64,000 nt of DNA from Aequorivita lipolytica (GCF_007997135.1 NZ_VORU01000004.1:124001-188000); one strand, 5' to 3'. Positions 17,084 to 26,790 are shown, counted from the first letter of the stretch. Program-made: numbers and translations. Notes: generated from the sequence alone by a model not told the origin.

Positions 17084-18853
17084 ATGTTCGAACCCGATGA
17101 ATTTATCTTTGCCAAGGTTGCAAAATTCCTAAAACACCGAAAAAAAAGTGCGAAGGAAGCAATTGCGCACACTGTAAAATTGAGCGAAATAAAACCTCGA
17201 CTCACATTGGTGGCTCGTGCTGTTACAGGCCAACCCATCGAAATATTTGAGGCGGAGCAGGAGGGCGGTTACAAAAACAACGCTTTCTTTTTACCCGAGC
17301 GTTTCTCAGGCTTTGATACTTCAGAAAAAAATCTTGGATTCTTCATATTTAGAACACTTTACCTTTCAATCCAGAAAAGTTTTCAACTTAATTATGAATT
17401 GGGAGAGGAGCATACTTTGGAAGAAGCGCGACACATTTCCGAAGAAAATTCTGAAAAAATATTGAAGGAAATCTTTAGTCAATTCCCCGGAACTGAAGTA
17501 ATTTATACAGAACTACGACTTCTTTTTTCAGAAAAAGCTACTGAAAAAAAACCTGCGGATTATTCTTTTATTTATGGGAAATGGATGGAAAATTCGCCCG
17601 AAACGCCGAAGAAGAAAGTACTTCAAAATATTTCAGAAAAAGTGAAATCTGCCATTGAAGAAGAGATAAACACCATTTTGAAAGCCAATGCGGTGGAAGA
17701 AATAAAATCTATTGCAGTCGATAAAAAAGCGCAGGAAGATTATATGCTTACCCACAATTTTGAAAAAGCCGAAACCGCCGAAGAGTGGGAGGGCGGCTGG
17801 CGCGATTTTGATGGCGATGATGAACTGGACGACCACGCAAATGCGCTTGAAGATTTGAATATGAAACAGACCGTGCGGGTGGACGACCCCACACATTCCA
17901 TCTATCAAGCAGAATTTATTGAAAACACAACAATTTCAGAAAGTGCCGAAATTGCGATTACCGGCCACCATATTTTTTACGATGAATGGGATTATTCCAA
18001 ACGAGTTTACAAACCAGATTTCTGTAAAGTTTTTCCGCAAACACAGACCGAAACCGATTCTGATTATTATAAGAATACGTTACGTGAACACGCTTCCACT
18101 TTAATGGGATTGCGGAAAATGCTCACTTCTGTTAACAATAAATATCAGCAGCAACGCAGACAATTGCAAGGCGAAGAGTTTGATCTCGATGCACTGACGG
18201 ATTTATATGTGGACGTCCACTCGGGGCACACGCCTTCGGAAAATATCTATCTTTCAAAACGAAAAAAAGAAAAAGACCTTTCCATTTTGATGCTTTTAGA
18301 TAGCAGTCTTTCCAGTGATGGTTATGCGGCGGACAATCGGGTAATAGATGTTGAAAAACAGGTTTCCATCATTTTTGGGGAAATTTTGGATGAATTCAAT
18401 GTTGATTTTTCCATTGCCGGTTTCTATTCAAAAACCCGCAACCACAGCACTTATTTAACTTTAAAAGATTTTGATGAACCGTGGCAAAAGGCGAAACACA
18501 AAGTTGGCGCGTTGCAGCCCTGCGGTTATACGCGAATTGGTACTGCCTTAAGACATTCGGGAGCTTTGCTGGATAAACGCAATACCAAAAATAAATGGGT
18601 AATCCTTATTTCTGACGGGAAACCCAACGATTACGATAAATACGAAGGCAAATATGGCATCAACGATGTAAAACAAGCCCTTCGCGAATTGAACCAGCGG
18701 AACATAAATTCATATGCATTAGCAATAGAAGCGCAGGCAAAATATTACTTGCCGCAAATGTTTGGGCAGAACCATTTCCAGATTTTGACCACGCCTGTGG
18801 AATTGCTGCAATCACTGGTAAAACTGTACGATAAAATAAAACACCAAAGCTGA
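17084..18853 (+). CDS. norD: NorD, VWA-domain activator of nitric oxide reductase
   Basis: A 589-residue protein with a long N-terminal helical and acidic part and a C-terminal von Willebrand factor A domain. The MIDAS site is LLDSSLSS (about residues 405-412, D-x-S-x-S), followed by CGYTRIGTALRHS and ILISDGKPNDYDKYEGKYGI. It partners NorQ in maturation of the Nor active site. Its stop is separated from the NorE gene by 2 bp. Confidence 0.94.
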   Translation: MFEPDEFIFAKVAKFLKHRKKSAKEAIAHTVKLSEIKPRLTLVARAVTGQPIEIFEAEQEGGYKNNAFFLPERFSGFDTSEKNLGFFIFRTLYLSIQKSFQLNYELGEEHTLEEARHISEENSEKILKEIFSQFPGTEVIYTELRLLFSEKATEKKPADYSFIYGKWMENSPETPKKKVLQNISEKVKSAIEEEINTILKANAVEEIKSIAVDKKAQEDYMLTHNFEKAETAEEWEGGWRDFDGDDELDDHANALEDLNMKQTVRVDDPTHSIYQAEFIENTTISESAEIAITGHHIFYDEWDYSKRVYKPDFCKVFPQTQTETDSDYYKNTLREHASTLMGLRKMLTSVNNKYQQQRRQLQGEEFDLDALTDLYVDVHSGHTPSENIYLSKRKKEKDLSILMLLDSSLSSDGYAADNRVIDVEKQVSIIFGEILDEFNVDFSIAGFYSKTRNHSTYLTLKDFDEPWQKAKHKVGALQPCGYTRIGTALRHSGALLDKRNTKNKWVILISDGKPNDYDKYEGKYGINDVKQALRELNQRNINSYALAIEAQAKYYLPQMFGQNHFQILTTPVELLQSLVKLYDKIKHQS

Positions 18854-18855
18854 AA

Positions 18856-19440
18856 ATGGACAATACAGTAAAAATAGATTACAAAAATATTTTCTATCCG
18901 CCAGGCGGGATTTTAATGTGGATCATTATTTATTTAGAATTGGTAACCTTTGGCATCGCCTTGGTTTTTATGGCTTTGAACGCTAGAGCCGAACCTGAGG
19001 TTTTTCACGAATCGCGTTTACTTCTCAATACGGGGTTTGGGGCTATAAATACGGTTTTCCTACTTAGTAGCGGTTGGTGTATGGCGCAATCTGTACATTT
19101 TTTGAAAGCTGGAAATTTCAGTAAAAGCAAATTGTTTTTAATGTTTACTGTTTTTGGAGGCTTCCTCTTTCTAGCGCTCAAAAGTTTTGAATATTACGAA
19201 AAAGTAGAAGCAGGACTTACCGTGGGCTACAATTCATTTTTTGGTTATTACTGGATGCTCACACTTTTCCACGTGATTCACGTGATTGTTGGGATTGTAA
19301 TTTTAGCTGTTTTAGGAAGAACCCTCAGCAAAAAACCCGAAACCTTAAAGGTAGAAGATTACGAATCGGGTGCTGCTTTTTGGCATATGTGCGATTTAAT
19401 TTGGCTACTGCTCTTCCCTATAATTTATTTACTTTTTTAA
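18856..19440 (+). CDS. norE: NorE, cytochrome c oxidase subunit III-like protein
   Basis: A 194-residue, five-helix protein of the subunit III family (PGGILMWIIIYLELVTFG, HVIHVIVGIV, WHMCDLIWLLLFPIIYLLF). In nor operons this small COX3 relative is called NorE and supports Nor activity without carrying redox centres. It is tightly packed between norD and norF. Confidence 0.88.
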   Translation: MDNTVKIDYKNIFYPPGGILMWIIIYLELVTFGIALVFMALNARAEPEVFHESRLLLNTGFGAINTVFLLSSGWCMAQSVHFLKAGNFSKSKLFLMFTVFGGFLFLALKSFEYYEKVEAGLTVGYNSFFGYYWMLTLFHVIHVIVGIVILAVLGRTLSKKPETLKVEDYESGAAFWHMCDLIWLLLFPIIYLLF

Positions 19441-19443
19441 AAA

Positions 19444-19677
19444 ATGGAACGCACTTTCAACATCACTTGGCTCATTTTAATAGTACTCACAATCATTACC
19501 GCGGTTTTTGCGAATATTGGCAGCGCCTACGTTACAAGTATTATTTTGGGATTGTCTTTCTTGAAAATTATAGGCGTAGCTTTTTTCTTTATGGAACTTA
19601 AAAAAGCGAATGCTTTTTGGAAGGTGCTGCTAGTTGCTTTTGTGGCGTTGTTGCTTATTGTTGTTTGGGCGGTTTGA
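19444..19677 (+). CDS. norF: NorF-like small membrane protein (COX4_pro family)
   Basis: A 77-residue protein with three predicted helices, the pattern of prokaryotic cytochrome oxidase subunit IV/NorF (LKIIGVAFFFMELKKANAFWK is the family core). It is the last gene of the nor operon, 3 bp after norE, and converges with the acyl-CoA synthetase gene 33 bp further on. Confidence 0.82.
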   Translation: MERTFNITWLILIVLTIITAVFANIGSAYVTSIILGLSFLKIIGVAFFFMELKKANAFWKVLLVAFVALLLIVVWAV

Positions 19678-19710
19678 AGGGTTGTCGTCATTGATGTTCT
19701 CTCATTATTA

Positions 19711-21765
19711 TCACCCAATCCGCACCCGCGCATCCACCGCCGTAATTGCCCGTTGTGTGCCAATTAATGGATTGAGATCCATTTCGGTTATTTCTGGAGC
19801 AGCTTCCACCAAAGCAGAAAGTCGTTGGATAATTTCCACAAACTGGTTTTCGTCCACACCCTCTTGGCCTCTCGCGCCTTGAATGAGTTTGTAGCCGCGG
19901 AGCGATTGCACCATTTTCTGTGCTTCATCTTTTGAAATAGGGCTTAAACCAGCAGCAACATCATTCAGTACTTCAATAAAAATTCCGCCCAAACCACAAA
20001 GAATGGTATGGTTAAAACCGGGTTCTTTTGTTACGCCCACAAACAGTTCCAGCCCCGCCAATTGTGGTTGCACCATTACCGCCGTTGCGGAATCTATTTT
20101 CATCAGCAAATCGAAGGTTTCCGAAACTTCTTCTTTGGAAGTAATATTCAGCACCACACCTTTAGCATCGCTTTTGTGAAGCGGTCCCACAACTTTCATC
20201 ACCACGGGAAAATCCATAGAACCCATTTTGGAATGTATTGCTTCCTTCGAATTTTCCACTATTTCTATAACACGCGGAATTCCTGCAGCGTCCAGCAACT
20301 TTTCAGTTTGTGCAGCATTGAGATAGCCTTCGGAAGCATTTTCAATAATGGAACGTATTTTTTCAATGTCTATTTTCGGCAGTGAAATCTCTTCCGAAAT
20401 AGGTTCCGGAGTATTGAAAACTTGTGAAAGTGCTTTTCCCAAAACAACTTCATCGGGAAAATTGATATGTCCTTTTCTCAAAAAGGATTGGATCTCGCGT
20501 TGTGCGTTCACCACGGAAGGTAGCACTGGAAAAATTGGTTTTTTGCAAATTTCCAATTTCACGCTCAAAACGTTATAAACGTTTTCAACATCAAAAAGCC
20601 CGGGACTACCAAAAACTACGGCCATCGCATCAATATTTTCAAATTTATGTTCGCAGTAATCAATGATAATGCCCAATTGCTCTGCAGTTCCCGTTGCCAA
20701 AAAATCTATTGGATTGCTAACTGAAGACCCGGGATAGAGAAACGATTTCAGTTTTTCGGCATCGGGACCAGAGATTTCAGGAACCTTTAAGCCTCCTTTT
20801 GAAAGCTCATCCGCCAGCATCACCGCTGAACCTCCGGCGTGGGTAATGATTGCGATGTTTTTCCCCTCTAATTTTTTATAGTTAAAAATGGAAGCTACGC
20901 TCAACAGTTCCTCGCGGCTACTGCAATAAACTATTCCCGCTTTGTTGAAAAGCGCGCGCACCGTCATATCGCTACTCGCGATCGCACCAGTGTGCGAAGT
21001 TGCGGCACGGCTGCCTTCCGCAGTACTTCCAGCTTTGATGGCTGCGATTTTAGCCCCTTTTTTAATAAGAGACGAAGCGTGTTTTAAAAGTTTTTTGGGG
21101 TTGGAAATAGTTTCTAAATAAAGCAGTTTTATCAGCGGATCGGTTTCCAAATTGAAATGATTGTCCATATATTCCAAAATATCCTCAACACTTGTCTGCG
21201 CACCATTTCCGACAGAGAATACATTTGCAAAGGAAACTCCCAGCGCCATTCCCGCTTCCATAATAAAAACCGCCGTAGCGCCAGAACCCGAAATAAGATC
21301 GCAACCCTGCGGATTGAATTTTGGAACTGGAGCTGTAAAAACACCCTTATAGTTTTCGGTAATAACGCCAATGCAGTTTGGGCCAATCAAGCATCCGCCA
21401 ACGCCCTCAACTGTTTGTGCGATTTCCTGTTCCAATTGTTTCCCGGTTTCGCCCGCTTCACCAAAACCTGCCGAAATAATTATGAAAGCTTTAGTGTTTT
21501 TTTCTTCGGCTAAAATTTTTATGGTTCCAGCACAATATTTGGCGGGAATAGCGAGAATAGCCAGCTCTGTTTGAGAGATTTCTTTTACTTCAGAATAACT
21601 TTTAATACCCTGAACTTTTTCTTCTTTTGGATTTACAACGCTTAGCTCGCCTTTAAAACTGCCGGAAATAATATTTTTCAACATATTGCCTCCAGGTTTT
21701 TTGGTGTCGTTGGAGGCACCTATTATTACTATACTTTTTGGTTTTAGCAGTTGTTTGTTGATCAT
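19711..21765 (-). CDS. Acyl/acetyl-CoA synthetase (ADP-forming), fused alpha-beta
   Basis: A 684-residue protein: CoA-binding Rossmann domain (IVIIGASNDTKKPGGNMLKNI at 13-33), succinyl-CoA-ligase-like domain with the phospho-histidine segment SHTGAIASSD (about 255), and a C-terminal ATP-grasp domain (about 470-684; VVMKVVGPLHKSDAKGV, ending EMDLNPLIG). It interconverts acetyl-CoA + ADP + Pi and acetate + CoA + ATP, conserving energy from acyl-CoA. It lies between nor genes on the opposite strand. An FNR-like box at 21852 lies in the divergent gap, but its correct spacing points to the other gene. Confidence 0.9.
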   Translation of the reverse strand: MINKQLLKPKSIVIIGASNDTKKPGGNMLKNIISGSFKGELSVVNPKEEKVQGIKSYSEVKEISQTELAILAIPAKYCAGTIKILAEEKNTKAFIIISAGFGEAGETGKQLEQEIAQTVEGVGGCLIGPNCIGVITENYKGVFTAPVPKFNPQGCDLISGSGATAVFIMEAGMALGVSFANVFSVGNGAQTSVEDILEYMDNHFNLETDPLIKLLYLETISNPKKLLKHASSLIKKGAKIAAIKAGSTAEGSRAATSHTGAIASSDMTVRALFNKAGIVYCSSREELLSVASIFNYKKLEGKNIAIITHAGGSAVMLADELSKGGLKVPEISGPDAEKLKSFLYPGSSVSNPIDFLATGTAEQLGIIIDYCEHKFENIDAMAVVFGSPGLFDVENVYNVLSVKLEICKKPIFPVLPSVVNAQREIQSFLRKGHINFPDEVVLGKALSQVFNTPEPISEEISLPKIDIEKIRSIIENASEGYLNAAQTEKLLDAAGIPRVIEIVENSKEAIHSKMGSMDFPVVMKVVGPLHKSDAKGVVLNITSKEEVSETFDLLMKIDSATAVMVQPQLAGLELFVGVTKEPGFNHTILCGLGGIFIEVLNDVAAGLSPISKDEAQKMVQSLRGYKLIQGARGQEGVDENQFVEIIQRLSALVEAAPEITEMDLNPLIGTQRAITAVDARVRIG

Positions 21766-21777
21766 ATTTTTGAAAAT

Positions 21778-21801
21778 GAAATCGAAATCGAAATCGAAAC
21801 C
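21778..21801. repeat. Hexanucleotide tandem repeat (GAAATC)n
   Basis: Three exact GAAATC units and a fourth GAAACC unit lie directly upstream of the acyl-CoA synthetase start, within its probable 5' leader. Copy-number change could affect expression. Confidence 0.6.
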
Positions 21802-21851
21802 GAAAGGATTTTTAGAAGAACGAAAATAAAAGATACTTTTATCTTATAAAC

Positions 21852-21894
21852 TGATATAAGTCATATATTGAGCAATAGTGAAGCGGTATTTTTA
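21852..21894 (+). promoter_or_regulatory. FNR-like box and -7 element of the divergent norCB-like pair
   Basis: TGATATAAGTCA (21852-21863), 27 nt, TTTA (21891-21894). The predicted transcript would begin after about 21898, which excludes a translation start at 21878 and supports the ATG at 21917. Confidence 0.78.
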
Positions 21895-21916
21895 TCGGCA
21901 ATTATGGTATTTCGAA

Positions 21917-22348
21917 ATGTCCAATAATTCAAGACCTTACCTTTTTGTAATTGCAATTTTGCTTGCCCTTTTTGGCTTTTATAACTATGTAGTTTACAAT
22001 ACCGATGGCTATGTGGCCGTCGAAAAACTATCCCCTGCGGCAGTGAATGGTCAACAATTGTTTCAAAGCAATCGTTGTTGGTCCTGTCATCAATTGTATG
22101 GTTCGGGTGGTTATCTTGGCCCAGATTTAACCAACATTTATTCTGCAGAAGGCAAAGGTCCAAATTATATAAAAGCGTTTTTGAATAGCGGCGTAAAAAG
22201 TATGCCACAGTTTAATTTTTCAGAAGAGGAAAAAGATGCTTTGGTGGAATATCTTAAACGGGTTGATGAAACAGGAATCTATCCCAACTACGACGCCGAA
22301 ATTGAAGCCACTGGTTGGGTGAAAATAAAGTACAAGAATGAAAAGTAA
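21917..22348 (+). CDS. NorC-like membrane-anchored cytochrome c (partner of divergent NorB)
   Basis: A 143-residue protein from the ATG at 21917; the upstream ATG at 21878 lies before the predicted transcription start. It has one N-terminal helix (8-27) and one heme motif C54-W-S-C-H58 in a NorC-like context (RCWSCHQLYGSGGYLGPDLTNIYS). The Met in VKSMPQFNFSEEE is the likely axial ligand. The gene overlaps its partner by 11 bp, so the two proteins probably form one complex. It is distinct from the canonical NorC at 14183. Confidence 0.88.
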   Translation: MSNNSRPYLFVIAILLALFGFYNYVVYNTDGYVAVEKLSPAAVNGQQLFQSNRCWSCHQLYGSGGYLGPDLTNIYSAEGKGPNYIKAFLNSGVKSMPQFNFSEEEKDALVEYLKRVDETGIYPNYDAEIEATGWVKIKYKNEK

Positions 22349-23663
22349 AGCTCCAATTTATTTTCTTCTTTTTGCGATGACTGCATTGTTTCTAGGAATG
22401 TTCTTCGGGATGACGGCCTCGTTTCAATATTTAATGCCCGAATTTTTAAAAGAAAACATTCCGTTTTCAAAACTGCGTCCGTTTCACGTTACCTCGGTTA
22501 TTTCGTGGATTGTGCTCTGCGCAACAGGAAGCATCTATTTTTTCCTCACGTATGTTGAAAAATTCAAACTCTTTTCGCCTTTGTTGGTAAAAATTCATTT
22601 TATCATTTTCCTTTTAACGGGTGTTGCCATCTACTTTTCGTTTGCGTTCGATTATACTGAAGGAAGGGAATACTTCGCTTTTGCGCCAGTTTTGATGGTT
22701 CCTATTTTAATTGGTTGGGTTTTATTTGGAATAAATTATTTTAAAACAATTTATAAAAATGTAAAAGGCTGGCCTGTATATTACTGGATGTGGGGCACGG
22801 GAATCGTTTTTATGTGTTATCATTTAATGGAAGCACACTTCTGGCTGTTCGATTTTTTTAGGTTGAATTTCATCAAAGATTTTTCTGTGCAGTGGAAATC
22901 AACTGGCTCGTTTACAGGTTCGTGGAATATGCTAGTTTATGGAATTTCCATTTATTTGATGTCCAAAATAAAAAAGGACAGCAACGTTGCAACAAATAAA
23001 GTTGCGTTTTTCTTCTACTTTTTGGGACTTACAAATTTAATGTTCGGGTGGGCGCATCACACCTATTTGTTGCCCACACAACCTTGGATTCGTTATGTGG
23101 CTTACGGAATTAGTATGACGGAGTGGATAGTTTTGACTTCAATCATTTACAACTGGAAACGCTCCGTTTTAAAAGTTGAAAAAGAAAACCACCCAATGGC
23201 ATATCGGTTTTTGCTAGCCACGGATTTGTGGATTTTTATAAATATCATTCTTGCATTATTGTTTTCTATTCCCGCCATCAATTTCTTTACACACGGCACG
23301 CATATTACGGTGGCACATTCTATGGGAACTACCATTGGTATTAACACAACCATTTTATTTTCTGCCTTATTTTTTATTGTTCATCAGCTTTATCCGAACT
23401 TTGAAACAGATAGAAAATGGGTGAAAAGAGGCTTTGTTTCATTCACTATTTCACTGTTTATATTTTTTGTTTCCCTCATAATTGCGGGAGCTAAAAGAAG
23501 CTATTGGATGTACGTTTCAAAAGATGGATCGTTTTCTGAAATGCAGGATGCACTCATTCCGTATTACATTTCGTTTTTCATTTTTGGGATTGCAATTTTC
23601 GTTTCACTTTCTATTGTTGCATTTCCTTTATTCAAAGCATTTCTTCAAAAAATTAAACCATAA
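22338..23663 (+). CDS. Divergent NorB-like heme-copper oxidase with altered active site
   Basis: A 441-residue, 12-helix protein that aligns without gaps to the NorB at 14734 from the catalytic helix to the His-His pair (both 44 residues apart). Conserved: His50 (low-spin heme), His240-His241, His327 (high-spin heme). Changed: FeB ligand His187 becomes Thr189, catalytic Glu191 becomes Thr193, Glu195 becomes Asn197, and low-spin heme ligand His329 becomes Met329. It is therefore unlikely to be an ordinary NO reductase. It may handle another N-oxide, act as an NO dismutase-like enzyme or a sensor, or have lost catalysis. No frameshift or decay is seen. Confidence 0.85.
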   Translation: MKSKAPIYFLLFAMTALFLGMFFGMTASFQYLMPEFLKENIPFSKLRPFHVTSVISWIVLCATGSIYFFLTYVEKFKLFSPLLVKIHFIIFLLTGVAIYFSFAFDYTEGREYFAFAPVLMVPILIGWVLFGINYFKTIYKNVKGWPVYYWMWGTGIVFMCYHLMEAHFWLFDFFRLNFIKDFSVQWKSTGSFTGSWNMLVYGISIYLMSKIKKDSNVATNKVAFFFYFLGLTNLMFGWAHHTYLLPTQPWIRYVAYGISMTEWIVLTSIIYNWKRSVLKVEKENHPMAYRFLLATDLWIFINIILALLFSIPAINFFTHGTHITVAHSMGTTIGINTTILFSALFFIVHQLYPNFETDRKWVKRGFVSFTISLFIFFVSLIIAGAKRSYWMYVSKDGSFSEMQDALIPYYISFFIFGIAIFVSLSIVAFPLFKAFLQKIKP

Positions 23664-23666
23664 AAG

Positions 23667-24593
23667 ATGGATTTACATCAAAAAATAACTAAACTGAAAA
23701 AGCAAAAAAACGCCGTAATTCTCGCACATTATTATCAAGTGCCCGAAATTCAGGAAGTGGCAGATTATGTGGGCGACAGTTTGGGTCTTTCACAAAAAGC
23801 GGCCGAAACCGATGCAGAAATAATTGTATTTGCAGGCGTTCATTTTATGGCCGAAACCGCCAAAATATTGAACCCCAACAAAAAGGTTTTGCTGCCAGAT
23901 TTGATGGCGGGTTGTTCCTTGGCAGATTCCTGTCCGCCGGATGCTTTTAAAAAATTAGTTGACGCTCATCCGGATCATACGGTGATTACCTACGTTAATT
24001 GTTCTGCGGAAGTAAAAGCTTTAAGCGATATTATTTGTACTTCTTCCAACGCCGAAAAAATCGTGAATTCCGTTCCGAAAGACGTGCCGATTATTTTTGC
24101 ACCCGATAAAAACCTGGGAAAATATATTCAGAAAAAAACTGGAAGAGAAATGCTGCTTTGGGACGGTGCGTGCATCGTGCACGAAGCATTTTCAATAGAT
24201 AAACTTTTGAAATTGTACAAAGAGCATCCCGGTTCTAAAATAATTGCGCATCCCGAAAGTGAAAGCCATATTTTGGAAACTGCCACCTATGTTGGTTCAA
24301 CGGCGGGAATGATTGATTATGTGAAAAAACATCCTTCGGAAAAATTTATAGTTGCGACCGAAGCAGGAATTCTTCATAAAATGCAACAGGAAGTACCACA
24401 AGCCGTATTGATTCCTGCCCCCGCGGAAGAAGATAATACTTGTGCTTGCAGTGAATGTGCGTTTATGAAAATGAACACTTTGCAAAAACTTTATGATTGT
24501 TTGTTGAACGAAACCCCACAGATAGAGGTTTCTGAAGAAATACGAAAAAAAGCAATTCTGCCTATTCAACGAATGCTGGAATTATCAAAATAA
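23667..24593 (+). CDS. nadA: Quinolinate synthase
   Basis: A 308-residue protein condensing iminoaspartate and dihydroxyacetone phosphate to quinolinate for NAD synthesis. Family motifs are visible: [34 protein letters not shown], the cysteine of the 4Fe-4S cluster in [21 protein letters not shown], and the C-terminal [16 protein letters not shown]. The gene overlaps nadB by 1 bp and starts 3 bp after the divergent norB-like gene, so it may share that transcript. Confidence 0.96.
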   Translation: MDLHQKITKLKKQKNAVILAHYYQVPEIQEVADYVGDSLGLSQKAAETDAEIIVFAGVHFMAETAKILNPNKKVLLPDLMAGCSLADSCPPDAFKKLVDAHPDHTVITYVNCSAEVKALSDIICTSSNAEKIVNSVPKDVPIIFAPDKNLGKYIQKKTGREMLLWDGACIVHEAFSIDKLLKLYKEHPGSKIIAHPESESHILETATYVGSTAGMIDYVKKHPSEKFIVATEAGILHKMQQEVPQAVLIPAPAEEDNTCACSECAFMKMNTLQKLYDCLLNETPQIEVSEEIRKKAILPIQRMLELSK

Positions 24594-26767
24594 TGATGGA
24601 AACCAATTTTTTAATTATCGGTTCTGGAGCTGCGGGTTTAACACTCGCTGTGAAACTTGCTGAGAAATTTCCAAAGAAAAAAATAACAGTTGTAACCAAA
24701 GCCCATCAGTCGGAATCGAACACCAAATACGCCCAAGGAGGCGTGGCGGCGGTTTTCGATCTAAAAGAAGATTCCTTTCAAAAACACATTGAAGATACCC
24801 TGCTTGCTGGCGACGGTCTTTGCGACAAAACCGTCGTGGAAATGGTAATAAAAGACGGCCCAAAAAGACTGAGAGAATTGATGGAATGGGGCGCTCACTT
24901 TGACACCGATGTTGATGGTGAACTCAATTTGGGCAGGGAAGGGGGCCATTCCGAATTTAGGGTAATCCATCATAAAGATACCACAGGCAACGAAATTGAG
25001 CGTGCTCTTTTGGCCCGTGTAAACCATTTAAAAAATATCACATTGCTCCCGCATCATTTTGCGATAGATTTAATTACCGAGCATCATTTGCCCACTAGCA
25101 AAAGTGAAGAAATCTCGTGTTACGGGGCGTATGTTTTGGACCAGATTTCGGGAAGTATTTTTACCATTAAAGCAGATTGCACCACGCTCGCTTCGGGCGG
25201 AATGGGGCAAGTTTACGGCCACACCACCAATCCCGCAGTTGCCACAGGCGACGGTATTGCAATGGCGTATCGTGCAAAAGCTCGAATTGAAAATATGGAG
25301 TTTATCCAGTTTCATCCCACGGCATTTTACGATGGAAACAATGGCGCTTCCTTTTTAATTTCTGAGGCTGTACGTGGGTTTGGGGCTTTTCTTCGGAACA
25401 AAAATGGCCAGCGATTTATGTTTCAATACGATGAGCGAGGTGAATTGGCTTCACGAGATATTGTTTCACGCGCCATAGATTCCGAAATGAAAAAATCTGG
25501 CGATGACTGCGTTTTTTTGGATTGCACACATTTAGATATTGATGAATTCAAACAACATTTTCCAAACATATATGAAACCTGTTTACAGAAAAATATTAAC
25601 GTTGCGAAAGATTGGATTCCAGTAGTTCCGGCAGCGCATTATTTGTGCGGTGGCGTGGTTGTAGATATTAATGGCAAAACTTCATTGAAAAATCTTTTTG
25701 CCTGCGGCGAATGTTCGCATACAGGTTTGCACGGCGCGAATCGCTTGGCTTCAAATTCATTGTTAGAGGCTTTAGTTTATGCAGATCGAATTTTTAAATA
25801 TATAAGTAAGAACCTACCTTTACGAACGACTACCACTATTCCCGAGTGGGATGACAACGGCACGGTTATGTTTCAGGGTTCGGAGATTCTTCAGCAGAAA
25901 ACAATGGAACTGCAGCATTTAATGCGAAGATTTGCAGGCGTTGTTCGCAATAATAATGATTTAAAGAAAGCTTCCCTTCAACTTGAAAAATTATATTTCG
26001 AAATGGAAGCATTATATCAAAAACATAAATTGAATACGGCGCTTTCCCAGCTTCGGAATATGGTAAATGTGGCGCATTTGATAATTCAACAATCCTTAAA
26101 ACGAAAAGAAAATCGTGGCGGATTTTATAACGAAGTTTACAATAAAGAAAATTTTAAAAAGAATAAAATGAAAAATTTAATAGAGAACTCGGTCAAAAAA
26201 GCAATGGACTATACCCAGTACAACTTGTTTTTCAAACAATTGGCGGAAGAGGGCAGAACCACCAGTGAGCAAACGCAAGAAAAGATTGATTATACAAAAT
26301 TGAACTTCAGCCGCACGAAACGATTGGACAAAACTGCTGAAATTTCAGAGGAAAGCATTGAAGTTTTTAAAAATATTTCTGAAAAACAAACGTGGCTTGT
26401 AATCAGCGAACCTTGGTGTGGCGATGCTGCACAAACACTTCCGTTTTTGAATAAGATTGCCCAGTTTTCAGAAAACATCGATTTAAAAATTGTTCTTCGC
26501 GATGACAACACTGAGTTGATGAATCAGTTTTTAACCAATGGTTCGCAATCCATTCCTGTAGTAATTATGCTTGATGAAAATTTAAATGTGCTTCAAACTT
26601 TCGGTCCGCGTTCCAAAGCTGCCACAAAGTTGGTGACGGATTACAAAACCCAACACGGAAAAATTAACGATGCCTTTAAAGAACTTTTGCAGGTTTGGTA
26701 TAATGAGGATAAAGGTGTTTCTATTGTGAATGATATATTGGAGACGGTAGAAATTACATTGAATTAA
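24593..26767 (+). CDS. nadB: L-aspartate oxidase fused in frame to a thioredoxin-like domain
   Basis: Residues 1 to about 520 are NadB: FAD motif IIGSGAAGLTLA (7-18), SNTKYAQGGVAAVF, EFRVIHHKDTTGNEI, FIQFHPTAFY and HGANRLASNSLLE. It oxidises aspartate to iminoaspartate for NadA. Normal NadB ends at about 520-540 residues. Here the frame runs on from ENRGGFYNEVYNKEN into MKNLIENSVKKAMDY (Met526), which looks like the start of a separate thioredoxin-family protein of about 200 residues with a single active-site Cys609 (EPWCGDAAQ). Either a true gene fusion or loss of the nadB stop codon. The nadB part carries no sign of decay. Confidence 0.88.
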   Translation: MMETNFLIIGSGAAGLTLAVKLAEKFPKKKITVVTKAHQSESNTKYAQGGVAAVFDLKEDSFQKHIEDTLLAGDGLCDKTVVEMVIKDGPKRLRELMEWGAHFDTDVDGELNLGREGGHSEFRVIHHKDTTGNEIERALLARVNHLKNITLLPHHFAIDLITEHHLPTSKSEEISCYGAYVLDQISGSIFTIKADCTTLASGGMGQVYGHTTNPAVATGDGIAMAYRAKARIENMEFIQFHPTAFYDGNNGASFLISEAVRGFGAFLRNKNGQRFMFQYDERGELASRDIVSRAIDSEMKKSGDDCVFLDCTHLDIDEFKQHFPNIYETCLQKNINVAKDWIPVVPAAHYLCGGVVVDINGKTSLKNLFACGECSHTGLHGANRLASNSLLEALVYADRIFKYISKNLPLRTTTTIPEWDDNGTVMFQGSEILQQKTMELQHLMRRFAGVVRNNNDLKKASLQLEKLYFEMEALYQKHKLNTALSQLRNMVNVAHLIIQQSLKRKENRGGFYNEVYNKENFKKNKMKNLIENSVKKAMDYTQYNLFFKQLAEEGRTTSEQTQEKIDYTKLNFSRTKRLDKTAEISEESIEVFKNISEKQTWLVISEPWCGDAAQTLPFLNKIAQFSENIDLKIVLRDDNTELMNQFLTNGSQSIPVVIMLDENLNVLQTFGPRSKAATKLVTDYKTQHGKINDAFKELLQVWYNEDKGVSIVNDILETVEITLN

Positions 26768-26790
26768 GCACAAAACAATTAATATCACGG

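Noticed and set aside
21821-21863. Bidirectional use of the 21852 box for the ADP-forming acyl-CoA synthetase
   Set aside because: On the minus strand the position where TTTR is expected reads TTCG, so only the plus-strand gene has the full signature.
22338-23663. Subunit I of an ordinary cytochrome c oxidase
   Set aside because: The closest pattern in the window is NorB, the partner is a NorC-like cytochrome, and oxidase signatures such as the CuB His-Tyr region are absent.
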